Translations under genes and position numbers: made by a program
DNA from: Prosthecobacter vanneervenii
GTDB taxonomy: Bacteria > Verrucomicrobiota > Verrucomicrobiia > Verrucomicrobiales > Verrucomicrobiaceae
Direction: 5' to 3'
DNA length: 64,000 nucleotides
Assembly (NCBI RefSeq): GCF_014203095.1
Contig: NZ_JACHIG010000017.1
Span: 1-64,000 of the forward strand
Part shown: positions 8,559 to 16,273 of the stretch, piece after piece
Layout: every line of letters starts with the position of its first letter
How positions within the stretch are numbered: the first letter of the stretch is position 1
Notes under the pieces: generated by a model
The model's input: only the letters and a program-made list of their open reading frames with translations
The model's database searches: none
What the model was told of the DNA's origin: nothing

Positions 8559-10238
8559 ATGAAGCGCTACTCTCTCGGAATCGACTACGGCACGAACTCC
8601 TGCCGCTCCCTGCTCATCGACCTCGACAACGGTGCGGAGGTGGGATCGACGGTTTTTAATTATCCGAGCGGGGAGATGGGCATCCTGCTGGACGAGAAGA
8701 ATCCGCATGTGGCGAGGCAGAATCCGCAGGACTACCTGGACGGGCTGGAGGCGGTGACGCGCGGTGCGCTGCAGCAGGCGCGGGAGAAGGTGCCGGGCTT
8801 TGATGCGGCGCAGGTGGTGGGCATCGGCATCGACACGACCGGGAGCACGCCCATCCCGGTGAACAAGGAAGGCACGCCGCTGGGGCTGCTGCCGGAATTT
8901 AAAAACAACCTGAACGCGATGGTGTGGCTGTGGAAGGACCACACGGGCTACGCGGAGGCGGCGGAGATCACGAAGCTGGCGCATGAGATGCGGCCCAACA
9001 TCATCGCCAAGTGCGGGGGCATCTACTCCAGCGAGTGGTGGTGGAGCAAGATCCTGCGGCTGCGCCGTGCGGACCCGGCGGTGTTTGCGGCGGCGTACAG
9101 TTTTGTGGAGCACTGCGACTGGATCCCTGCGGTGCTGACGGGGAACACGGACCCGCTGACGCTGAAGCGCGGCGTGTGCAGCGCGGGACACAAGGCGATG
9201 TACAGCGCGGAGTGGGGCGGGCTGCCGGACAAGGAGTTTCTGGCGAAGCTGGACCCGGCGCTGGCGGACCTGCGCGACCGTTTGTATGAGGTGGCCCATA
9301 CTGCGGATGTGAAGGCGGGAGATCTGTGCGCGGAGTGGGCGCAGCGGCTGGGGCTGAAGGCGGGAATCGCCGTGAGTGTGGGTGCCTTTGATGCGCACAT
9401 GGGCGCGGTGGGCGCGGGGATCAAGGAGGGGACGCTGGTGAAGATTTTGGGCACGAGCACGTGCGATCTCATGATCGCGCCGACAAGCAAGCCGCTGGCG
9501 GACGTGCCGGGCGTTTGCGGCATTGTGAATGGATCGGTGCTGCCGGGGTATTACGGGATCGAGGCCGGGCAGAGCGCGGTGGGGGACATCTTCCTGTGGT
9601 TTGTGAATCACCTGGTGCCGGACAGCTACGGTGCGAGTGTGGGCGAGAAGTTTGTGAACATGGAGAAGGCGATGGCGGGCCAGAAGCCCGGAGCCACCGG
9701 CTTGCTGGCGCTGGACTGGAACAACGGCAACCGCACGATCCTGGTGGATGTGCGGCTGACCGGGCTGCTGCTGGGCCAGACGCTGCACACGGAGGCGCAT
9801 GAGATCTACCGCGCCTACATTGAAGCGACGGCCTTTGGCGCGCTGACGATCATCAAGCGCGTGGAGGAGTACGGCGTGAAGGTGGAGGAGGTGATCAACA
9901 CGGGCGGGCTGTCCATCAAGAACGCGACGCTGATGCAGTGCTACGCGGACATCATCGGCAAGCCGATGAAGGTGAGCCAGAGCGAGCAGACCTGCGCGCT
10001 GGGCGCGGCGATCTTTGGCGCGGCTGCGGCTGGTGCCGGTGAAGTGGGCGCGCTGCAGGCGAAGGTGACGGCCACGCGCGAGAAGGTGTATTACCCGATC
10101 CCGGAAAATCAGGCGGTGTATGCAGAGCTGTATGCGCTGTATCGCACGCTGCACGATGCCTTTGGCACGGCGGAGTGGAGCGGGAAGATCAATCATGTGA
10201 TGAAGGATCTGCTGGATATCCGGGCGCGGCAGAGCTGA
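8559..10238 (+). CDS. araB: Ribulokinase (FGGY family)
   Basis: A 559-residue sugar kinase. The N-terminus G-I-D-Y-G-T-N-S-C-R-S is the phosphate-1 motif of FGGY kinases; G-I-D-T-T-G-S-T-P, the C-D-W-I-P segment, G-A-F-D-A-H-M-G and L-G-T-S-T-C are hallmarks of the ribulokinase branch, which phosphorylates L-ribulose. The C-terminal G-G-L-S-I-K-N and C-A-L-G-A-A-I-F-G-A-A complete the nucleotide site. The length fits AraB (about 550-570). No araA or araD lies beside it, so it acts alone in this locus or with unlinked arabinose genes. Confidence 0.93.
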   Translation: MKRYSLGIDYGTNSCRSLLIDLDNGAEVGSTVFNYPSGEMGILLDEKNPHVARQNPQDYLDGLEAVTRGALQQAREKVPGFDAAQVVGIGIDTTGSTPIPVNKEGTPLGLLPEFKNNLNAMVWLWKDHTGYAEAAEITKLAHEMRPNIIAKCGGIYSSEWWWSKILRLRRADPAVFAAAYSFVEHCDWIPAVLTGNTDPLTLKRGVCSAGHKAMYSAEWGGLPDKEFLAKLDPALADLRDRLYEVAHTADVKAGDLCAEWAQRLGLKAGIAVSVGAFDAHMGAVGAGIKEGTLVKILGTSTCDLMIAPTSKPLADVPGVCGIVNGSVLPGYYGIEAGQSAVGDIFLWFVNHLVPDSYGASVGEKFVNMEKAMAGQKPGATGLLALDWNNGNRTILVDVRLTGLLLGQTLHTEAHEIYRAYIEATAFGALTIIKRVEEYGVKVEEVINTGGLSIKNATLMQCYADIIGKPMKVSQSEQTCALGAAIFGAAAAGAGEVGALQAKVTATREKVYYPIPENQAVYAELYALYRTLHDAFGTAEWSGKINHVMKDLLDIRARQS

Positions 10239-10281
10239 GGTGGGGGCTTGTCTTTGAGCCAAGCCCGGCTAGACTTCTGCA

Positions 10282-10815
10282 GTGGAAACAGAAACCCTGG
10301 CCCGCAAACTTGGCACCACGACGCACCTTTCTCCGCTGCTGATGAAGGCGCGGAGGCTGGGGGTGCGTGTGCCCGAGGATCTGCGTACGCTGGCTGTGCA
10401 GCGGGGATGCCGTCACTATTGGCAGGGAGATGAGCCTGCGGGCGAACTTCTCCCGGTTGAGGCTTTTTCAAATGAGGAACTGGCTGTGGCGCTGCTTAGC
10501 ATCGCGCAGGTTTACGATCCTTATTCGATCCGTTGCGGGGCTGCCATGCTCGGAGCGGAGGGGAATGATCCCCAGGTTCTTGCACGACTTGCGGTTTGGG
10601 AGCGCAGCGAGATGGTCGTCGCCTATGTGGCGGAATGCGGTCGGAAATATGAACCGGACAATGCTTTTTGGACTGAACTGCTGGCGCTTCTGCCGACAGT
10701 GCCTGCGCCAAAGGATGGCGTGATGCCTCATCCCACTCGTTTCGTGGCGATGAATGGCTACGTGGGGCCAAAAACCACTTTTGAATGGCAGCGCCCACGG
10801 CGTTTAGCTGCATGA
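10282..10815 (+). CDS. Hypothetical protein, 177 aa
   Basis: A cytoplasmic-looking 177-residue protein with a GTG start at 10282; no signal peptide or membrane segment. I do not recognise a family. Acidic and tryptophan-containing helices fill residues 40-120. Its stop overlaps the ATG at 10812 of the next gene in an ATGA arrangement, so the two are probably translated together. That coupling and good third-position GC support it as a real gene. Confidence 0.65.
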   Translation: METETLARKLGTTTHLSPLLMKARRLGVRVPEDLRTLAVQRGCRHYWQGDEPAGELLPVEAFSNEELAVALLSIAQVYDPYSIRCGAAMLGAEGNDPQVLARLAVWERSEMVVAYVAECGRKYEPDNAFWTELLALLPTVPAPKDGVMPHPTRFVAMNGYVGPKTTFEWQRPRRLAA

Positions 10816-11165
10816 CCAATGCCGAGATCATTGCCTCCACTTTGGATGGTTTGCTCAAGCATTCAAATCCTCCTATGAAGGAACTCATTATCCTGTTTGT
10901 ATTCAGTAGCCTTGCTTCCAGAGGCATAGAAACGGCCCTGCTTCGACAGCTCTGGCAGCTCAGGCCGGAGTGGGCGGTGGAGCGGAGCATTCCCCGGCAT
11001 GCATGGGAAAAGTCACGGAACTTTAACTGGCTCAGGCTTTTGATGTGCTTTGACCGACAATTGCACATTACCCCGGAAATGAAGCGGCTGGCAACAATAC
11101 TGGGCGTTCTTAACTACATCTGCATCCTGTCTCTTGTTCTGATATTCCTTGCCGCCATGCTTTGA
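10812..11165 (+). CDS. Small membrane protein, 117 aa, coupled to the upstream gene
   Basis: The start is chosen at ATG 10812 because it overlaps the previous stop codon (ATGA), a standard coupling arrangement; an upstream in-frame ATG at 10785 would overlap by 31 nt. The protein ends in a single strong hydrophobic helix (I-L-G-V-L-N-Y-I-C-I-L-S-L-V-L-I-F-L-A-A-M-L), suggesting a C-terminally anchored inner-membrane protein. No known domain is recognised. Its function is presumably linked to that of the 10282 gene product. Confidence 0.6.
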   Translation: MTNAEIIASTLDGLLKHSNPPMKELIILFVFSSLASRGIETALLRQLWQLRPEWAVERSIPRHAWEKSRNFNWLRLLMCFDRQLHITPEMKRLATILGVLNYICILSLVLIFLAAML

Positions 11166-11314
11166 CTTGGGGTTGCGCATCGTGAGCTGTGCCTCTGAGA
11201 TCAATCAACGGGCAGAATTCGAAGGCGCTGGGACGCTCGGATTGCAGGCAGGAGTGCCTGCATCACTTGGATTGCCGCAAGCTGGGCACGATTTGTGGCG
11301 TTTGGGTTGGGGTC

Positions 11315-12622
11315 ATGATTTCTTTCCGCGCGCTTGCTGCTTTTTCCCTGGTGTTGGCTCCTTCCTTTCTGCTGGCTGAGGACTGGCCGCAGTGGCGTGG
11401 GCCGAGGCTGGATGGGACGTCGAAGGACACGGGGTTTCCGGTTTCGGCGGATGGCAGTGTGATCTGGAAGGTGGAACTGCCGGGGAGCGGGCATGCGTCT
11501 CCCATCGTGTGGCAGGATCGTGTGTTTGTGGTGTCGGCGCTGCCGGAGACGGAGGCGCGGGTGCTGCTGTGCTTGGACCGTGCGTCAGGCAAGGAGCTGT
11601 GGCAGACGGTGGTGCTGAAGGCGCCGACGGAGGGGACGCACAAGCTGAACTCGCTGGCGTCCAGCACGCCGGCCACGGACGGGGAGCGGGTGTTTACGGC
11701 TTTCCTCGACAACACGGAGACGGAGGCGACGCGTGCGGCGAATGCGGGGCGGGTGATCCCCAAGGGTGAGGTGCCGAAGGGCACGGTGGTGGTGTCTGCG
11801 CATGATTTCAGCGGCAAGCCGGTGTGGCAGGTGCGGCCGGGGCTTTTTTCCAGCAAGCATGGCTTCTGCTCCAGCCCGATCGTGTTTGAAGACAAGGTGA
11901 TCGTGAACTGCGATCATGATGGCGATGGCTACATCGTGGCGCTGGCGCGCACGGATGGCAAAGAGCTGTGGAGGATCGAGCGGCCGAACAAGACGCGCAG
12001 CTACTGCGTGCCGCTGATTCGGGACATCGGCGGACGCACGCAGATGGTGCTGTCCGGCACGATGTGCGTGGCCAGCTATGACCCTCGCACGGGCAAGCAG
12101 CTGTGGATCATGGACGGGCCGACGGAGCAGTTTGTGGCGTCGATTGTTTACAGCGAGCAGAGCGGCCTGCTGTACATGACGGGCGGGTTTCCGGAGCACC
12201 ATCTGCTGGCGATCAAGCCGGATGGCAGCGGGAATGTGACGAACACGCACATCGCGTGGCGCACGAACAAGGGGGTGTCTTATGTGCCGTCTCCGATCAT
12301 CGAGGGAAGTCATCTGCTGAATGTGTCAGACTCGGGGGTGGCGCACTGCTTTGATGCGAAGTCGGGAGAGATCAAGTGGGAGGAGCGCATGCGCGAGCAC
12401 CATGCCTCCCTGAGCAGCGCGGAGGGGCGCGTGTATTTCATCAATGACTTTGGCGTGATGCGCGTGGTGCAGCCGGAGAAGAGCTACAAGCTGGTGGCGG
12501 AGAGCGAGCTGAAGGAGAAGGTCTTTGCCACGCCGGCGCTGAGCGAGGGGCAGATCTTCATCCGCAGTGACAAGAGCCTGATCTGCCTGGGGAAGCGGAG
12601 CGCGAAGACGGCGGCGCGGTGA
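11315..12622 (+). CDS. Secreted PQQ-like beta-propeller (outer membrane assembly BamB-like fold) protein
   Basis: A 435-residue protein. The ATG at 11315 starts a signal peptide ending near L-L-A-E; the mature N-terminus D-W-P-Q-W-R-G-P-x-x-D-G is the standard opening of the quinoprotein-like propellers abundant in Planctomycetes and Verrucomicrobia. Repeats of the type A-x-D-G-K-E-L-W and T-G-K-Q-L-W spaced about 60 residues apart are propeller blades. Most such proteins lack PQQ-dependent dehydrogenase residues and probably serve as scaffolds or sugar-binding proteins. There is no clear operon partner. Confidence 0.85.
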   Translation: MISFRALAAFSLVLAPSFLLAEDWPQWRGPRLDGTSKDTGFPVSADGSVIWKVELPGSGHASPIVWQDRVFVVSALPETEARVLLCLDRASGKELWQTVVLKAPTEGTHKLNSLASSTPATDGERVFTAFLDNTETEATRAANAGRVIPKGEVPKGTVVVSAHDFSGKPVWQVRPGLFSSKHGFCSSPIVFEDKVIVNCDHDGDGYIVALARTDGKELWRIERPNKTRSYCVPLIRDIGGRTQMVLSGTMCVASYDPRTGKQLWIMDGPTEQFVASIVYSEQSGLLYMTGGFPEHHLLAIKPDGSGNVTNTHIAWRTNKGVSYVPSPIIEGSHLLNVSDSGVAHCFDAKSGEIKWEERMREHHASLSSAEGRVYFINDFGVMRVVQPEKSYKLVAESELKEKVFATPALSEGQIFIRSDKSLICLGKRSAKTAAR

Positions 12623-12630
12623 GGGCGGGG

Positions 12631-13209
12631 TCACTCCTGCATCCAGTAAAGGACCTGATGTCTGCTCTGAGACACTGCGACTCCTTTGAGGAGTTTATCT
12701 CTATTGGTTTCGCCGGGCGCGTGATTTGGTGAGACGTCAAAGAAGACAAAATCGTTCTCGAAGTTGGCGCTATCGATGGGGGCTGACTGATCCCTAAAGC
12801 CTGAAGTGAGCCAGGCTTTAGGAAGCATCGCGGATGGAAAAACCGGGGGCTTTTCATTGGGGAGGCCGGAATGCTCAGCGCGCAAACGCTGCTCGATACT
12901 GGCCGTTTCAGCGGCGGAAAAAGTCAGCAGCAGCAAAGTGTAGCCGCCATCGACGAAGCCAGGCTGAGAGTAGAATTTGGCGTCGGTTGCTGACGGCGGG
13001 ATTCGATCTGGGAAATGGGCGAATTTTGCTGGTGTCGCGACTCCGGCGCTTTTCTTTGTCACTCTGCTGATGAAGGCGTCATACTTCTTGATGCTCGTGG
13101 TCGGAGACATTGTGTAATAGCAGCATGCGGCGCAGAATGCGAGGAATGCGAGAAACAATGAGCCTGCCACGATGGCTGCCCGTTTAATGAAAAATAAGAA
13201 ATCCCGCAT
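12631..13209 (-). CDS. Membrane-anchored hypothetical protein, paralogue of the 28932-29594 product
   Basis: 192 residues with one N-terminal membrane anchor (about residues 10-32) followed by an extracytoplasmic domain. The pattern P-P-S-A-T-D-A-K-F-Y, then a strand ending in L-L-L-L-T-F-S, and a C-terminal G-V-A-V-S-Q-S-R-H-Q-V-L-Y-W matches the order of P-A-D-A-T-L-K-K-F, M-Q-L-R-L-Q and G-V-A-I-S-L-Q-R-N-E-I-I-Y-W in the protein at 28932-29594. The two are therefore divergent members of one uncharacterised family. It converges with the propeller gene, with only 8 nt between stops. Confidence 0.65.
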   Translation of the reverse strand: MRDFLFFIKRAAIVAGSLFLAFLAFCAACCYYTMSPTTSIKKYDAFISRVTKKSAGVATPAKFAHFPDRIPPSATDAKFYSQPGFVDGGYTLLLLTFSAAETASIEQRLRAEHSGLPNEKPPVFPSAMLPKAWLTSGFRDQSAPIDSANFENDFVFFDVSPNHAPGETNRDKLLKGVAVSQSRHQVLYWMQE

Positions 13210-13394
13210 GGCGGCAAAGCTTATCGCAAATGTTGGCCGCGCATAGGTGTTGTTTTGTGATTGGAGCCAGCTGTGCTGAAAGCATCGGAATATGCAGAGT
13301 CAGCGCAAAGACGGCGGCTTGGGGAAGGGGGCGCTGAAGTTTTGATAGCCCAAGAAACGAAAGCTGACATCGTAGTCAGGAGGGAGATCATCTT

Positions 13395-13784
13395 ATGCGA
13401 ATCACTCTTTCACTGCTCGGTCTAGTGTTTGCCCAACTGACGTATGGAGCGGATGCCCTCACTTATGAGGGCTACGAGCGGGATCGCGTTTTGATTCGGT
13501 CCACCTATCGCTTGGTGGAGTCAAAGATTAATGCCTCCAGTGGAGAAGCCGGTCAGGCCGCCCAGCGGATCTTCAAAAACATCAGGTTTGTCGGTCTCAC
13601 TCGTCAGCAGGTTCTGGGGATTCTCGGGGATCCGAAGACGATCAGCGATTACGGAATCGCGGCAGATGGCGCAGCCGACAGCCCGCTGACCTACCGCTTT
13701 GACTCAGGATTCGGCGGATGGGAATACACCCTTCGATTCGCGAAGGGTGTTGTCACGCAAGTGGACGAGCGGGGTTTGAACTGA
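13395..13784 (+). CDS. Small secreted protein, 129 aa
   Basis: A signal peptide (MRITLSLLGLVFAQLTYGADA) precedes about 110 residues. The segment I-R-F-V-G-L-T-R-Q-Q-V-L-G-I-L-G-D-P resembles the G-M-x-x-x-x-V-x-x-x-L-G-x-P motif of small BamE/SmpA-like exported domains, followed by a W-E-Y-T-L-R-F strand. That likeness is weak and is my inference. An A/G-rich stretch (GGAGGGAGAT, 13378-13387) lies upstream of the ATG at 13395. Confidence 0.6.
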   Translation: MRITLSLLGLVFAQLTYGADALTYEGYERDRVLIRSTYRLVESKINASSGEAGQAAQRIFKNIRFVGLTRQQVLGILGDPKTISDYGIAADGAADSPLTYRFDSGFGGWEYTLRFAKGVVTQVDERGLN

Positions 13785-14184
13785 GTGCATGTGCACAGAG
13801 ACAGGGGGCTTGACGTGTGGTCGTGGGATGGGTGTGGCGAAAGCCCGCCCGTTCTTCAGCGGGTTGATGGCGCTGTGGCGTACGGACGTCCTCGCGGTCG
13901 GGCGGTTTGGCGGAGGGCTTTTTGTGTGTTGGAGAGTGTTTGGTGCGCCAAACACACCCCAACCTACGGCCGGAAAGCGCGGCGCGTGATTTGAGCGCCG
14001 GGTTATGGAATCACACCACGTGCAGCTGAAAACGGGGCTCATCATCCGTGAAAGCCCAGCACTCCCGCATCGTCGAGCGTTCTCGATCCATCCGTAAACA
14101 CGCCGCAGGTGGGGGGATCAAGATGATCCCCCTCCGTCGGCTCGTGCTTCCGCCAGCAAACCCCTTTTTCAGCGCAGCGTGCTA
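13785..14184 (+). other. 400-nt gene-free stretch with a GTGTTTGG stem-loop
   Basis: No convincing gene is seen. The overlapping short reading frames have no family features and different frames are equally open. One perfect hairpin, GTGTTTGG-TGCG-CCAAACAC (13936-13955), lies in the middle and could be extended by outer TTGG/CCAA pairs. There is no T-tract after it, so a simple intrinsic terminator is doubtful; a REP-like or regulatory hairpin is possible. Confidence 0.4.
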
Positions 14185-14631
14185 TCACTTCTTTTTGGCA
14201 GCGGCCTGGCTTGCGGTCATTTTGGCGGCGGCTTTTTCGGCGTCGTTGATGAGTTGCTTGTAATCTTTGACGGTGCCGGAGCCGGTGTGGGCGGCGAGCT
14301 GGGTGCCGTCTGGGGCGGCGATGACGACGAAGGGGAGGTATTCGCCGTCGGCTTTGAAGTGGCGGTTGAAGAGATCGAAGGTGCTGAGGTCATCGAAGTC
14401 CACGTCGGCGTAGATGTACCGGGTGTCGGAGAGAGGAAGCTCGTTTTTTGTGATCATGCTTTTGAGCTGCTGGCAGTTGCCGCAGTTTTCACGGCCGAGC
14501 TGGACGAAGAGGAACTTGCCCTGGGTGCGTGCGGCTTTGATGGCGGCCTTGAGGCTGGTGATGCCGGCGGGTGGGCCGGCGAAGGCGGTGGCGGCGACGA
14601 AGAGGGCGAGGGCGGTGAGGAGGGATTTCAT
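14185..14631 (-). CDS. Exported thioredoxin-like protein
   Basis: 148 residues with a signal peptide (cleavage near A-F-A-G, residue 18) and a thioredoxin-fold body. The redox motif is C50-G-N-C53 in R-E-N-C-G-N-C-Q-Q-L, preceded by the strand F-L-F-V-Q-L-G. The cis-proline loop appears as Y-L-P-F-V-V-I-A-A-P-D-G. The lysine-rich tail (A-A-A-K-K-K) is likely unstructured. It probably reduces or isomerises disulfides, or acts as a thiol chaperone in the periplasm. It is divergent from the SMP-30 gene at 14776. Confidence 0.8.
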   Translation of the reverse strand: MKSLLTALALFVAATAFAGPPAGITSLKAAIKAARTQGKFLFVQLGRENCGNCQQLKSMITKNELPLSDTRYIYADVDFDDLSTFDLFNRHFKADGEYLPFVVIAAPDGTQLAAHTGSGTVKDYKQLINDAEKAAAKMTASQAAAKKK

Positions 14632-14775
14632 GGTGGGAGTTAAAAATTTAAAGTTTCAGGTTTAAAGTTGGATGGCCGCCAAGAGGCGCGAGAGGGAACA
14701 AAAAGAAGACGTGGGAAAGAAGTAGAAAAGGCAGGGGTGGGTGCGTTTAGATGGGGCCAACCCATTTTTACAAAC

Positions 14776-15753
14776 ATGCTTTTCCGCCCGATCTCTCTGC
14801 TTTTCGTTTTGTCTCTGGCTGCCGCTGCGGCGGAGGCTGTGCCTGAGTTTAAGGGCTCGATTGAGCGGCTGGATCCGGCGCTGGATGGGCTGATCGCGCC
14901 GGGGACGGGGATCGAGGTGCTGGCGTCGGGCTTTAACTGGTCGGAGGGGCCGGTGTGGCGGGATGGCGGCCTTGTGTTTTCAGATGTGCCGGAGAATACG
15001 GTGTTTGGCTGGAAGGAGGGTGACACGGCGGCGAAGGTGGTGCTGAAGCCGAGCGGGAGCCTGAGCGGCGATGGGCAGGGCTCGAACGGATTGCAGGTGG
15101 ATGCGCAGGGAAATCTCATCCTCTGCCAGCATGGCGAGCGCCGTGTGGCGAGGCTGGAGAAGGACGGGAGCTTCACGCCGCTGGCGGACAAGTATGAGGG
15201 CAAGCGCTTTAACAGCCCGAATGATCTGACGATCGCGAAGAGCGGGGTGATCTTTTTCACGGATCCGCCTTACGGCCTGAAGAAGGGTGAGACGCCGGAG
15301 CTGCCGCAGCATGGGGTGTACTCGGTGACGCCTGGGGGGAAGGTGTCGCTGGTGGTGGGGGACATCCGCTTTCCGAACGGGATCGCGCTGAGCCCGGATG
15401 AGAAGACGCTGTATGTGGCGGTGTCTGACCCGAAGGACACGCGGGTGATGGCGTATGATCTGCAGGCGGATGGCAGCGTGAAGAACGGGCGTGTGTTTTT
15501 CAATGCGCAGGGGCTGAAGAGCCCGGAGCGCAAGGGCGGCTGCGACGGGATGAAGGTGGATGCGCAGGGGAACCTCTGGACGACGGGGCCGGGCGGGGTG
15601 CTGGTGATCAGCAAAGAGGGCAAGCACCTGGGCAGCATCCTGACAGGGCAGGCGACGGCGAACTGTGCGTTTGGCGGTGCGGACCGCAGCACGCTGTACA
15701 TCACGGCGGACATGTTTCTGCTGCGGGTGAAGACGCTGGCGAAGGGGCTGTGA
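14776..15753 (+). CDS. Secreted SMP-30/gluconolactonase/LRE family protein
   Basis: 325 residues from ATG 14776, chosen because it begins a signal peptide (M-L-F-R-P-I-S-L-L-F-V-L-S-L-A-A-A-A). The mature protein has the SMP-30 propeller signature: W-S-E-G-P-V-W, F-S-D-V-P-E-N, N-G-L-Q-V-D, F-N-S-P-N-D-L and G-N-L-W-T-T-G-P-G-G. These supply the Glu, Asn and Asp metal ligands of lactonases. It likely opens a sugar lactone outside the cytoplasm. No sugar oxidoreductase is adjacent. Confidence 0.9.
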   Translation: MLFRPISLLFVLSLAAAAAEAVPEFKGSIERLDPALDGLIAPGTGIEVLASGFNWSEGPVWRDGGLVFSDVPENTVFGWKEGDTAAKVVLKPSGSLSGDGQGSNGLQVDAQGNLILCQHGERRVARLEKDGSFTPLADKYEGKRFNSPNDLTIAKSGVIFFTDPPYGLKKGETPELPQHGVYSVTPGGKVSLVVGDIRFPNGIALSPDEKTLYVAVSDPKDTRVMAYDLQADGSVKNGRVFFNAQGLKSPERKGGCDGMKVDAQGNLWTTGPGGVLVISKEGKHLGSILTGQATANCAFGGADRSTLYITADMFLLRVKTLAKGL

Positions 15754-15775
15754 GGTGTGGCTGCCCCCAGGATCG

Positions 15776-16075
15776 TCAAAGACCTATCCTCCAGTGCCAT
15801 ACGGCGGGCGCGAGATTCACGCAGATCACTGTGATGATGATAAGTCCGTAACGCAGATAGCGAACGTCCCAGCGGGTCAGGCTCCAGGGCCTGCGAAGCA
15901 AGACGAGCACTGCGATGCTCCAGTAGGCGATGGAACCGTATAGGAAACCATGCCAGCACTCGATGCTTGGATACATCGGCCCTTGCAGGACCCAAAGCAG
16001 AAACTGTATCACGACGCCCGACCACAGAAGCACGCGGACCTTGGGGTCGAACTTCATGTCGGCGTTCAGTTTCAT
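15776..16075 (-). CDS. Small inner-membrane protein, 99 aa
   Basis: Read from ATG 16075 (alternative ATG at 16057), this frame gives 99 residues with about three hydrophobic helices (L-L-W-S-G-V-V-I-Q-F-L-L-W-V-L, I-A-Y-W-S-I-A-V-L-V-L-L, Y-G-L-I-I-I-T-V-I-C-V-N-L) separated by charged turns. The pattern is that of a genuine small membrane protein rather than an antisense shadow. It converges with the SMP-30 gene, with 22 nt between stops. Function unknown. Confidence 0.6.
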   Translation of the reverse strand: MKLNADMKFDPKVRVLLWSGVVIQFLLWVLQGPMYPSIECWHGFLYGSIAYWSIAVLVLLRRPWSLTRWDVRYLRYGLIIITVICVNLAPAVWHWRIGL

Positions 16076-16273
16076 GCTGGTTGTGCGAGGTGGCTGGGGT
16101 GTTGTTATACCGGATCGGAGCGCCGGGATGCCATCACAAATGTGACGATTGAACAGGCCGAGCATGGGGTGGAAGAATCCGCGTCCGAGGTGTGGGGAGG
16201 ATGGCCGTGTGGAATTGTGTGAGGTGTGCCAAAGTACTTGGCCTGAGATGCGTTTTGAGGTGTAGTGACTGTG

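Noticed and set aside
8418..10262. A 614-codon open frame antisense to araB, and similar long antisense frames over both kinases and hppA
   Set aside because: These are typical shadow frames of GC-rich genes; their translations are Arg/His/Pro-rich with no domain, while the opposite strand codes for clear families.
13785..13994. Two overlapping short plus-strand frames after the 13395 gene
   Set aside because: Both frames are open over the same bases and give Arg/Gly-rich products without features; treated as intergenic.
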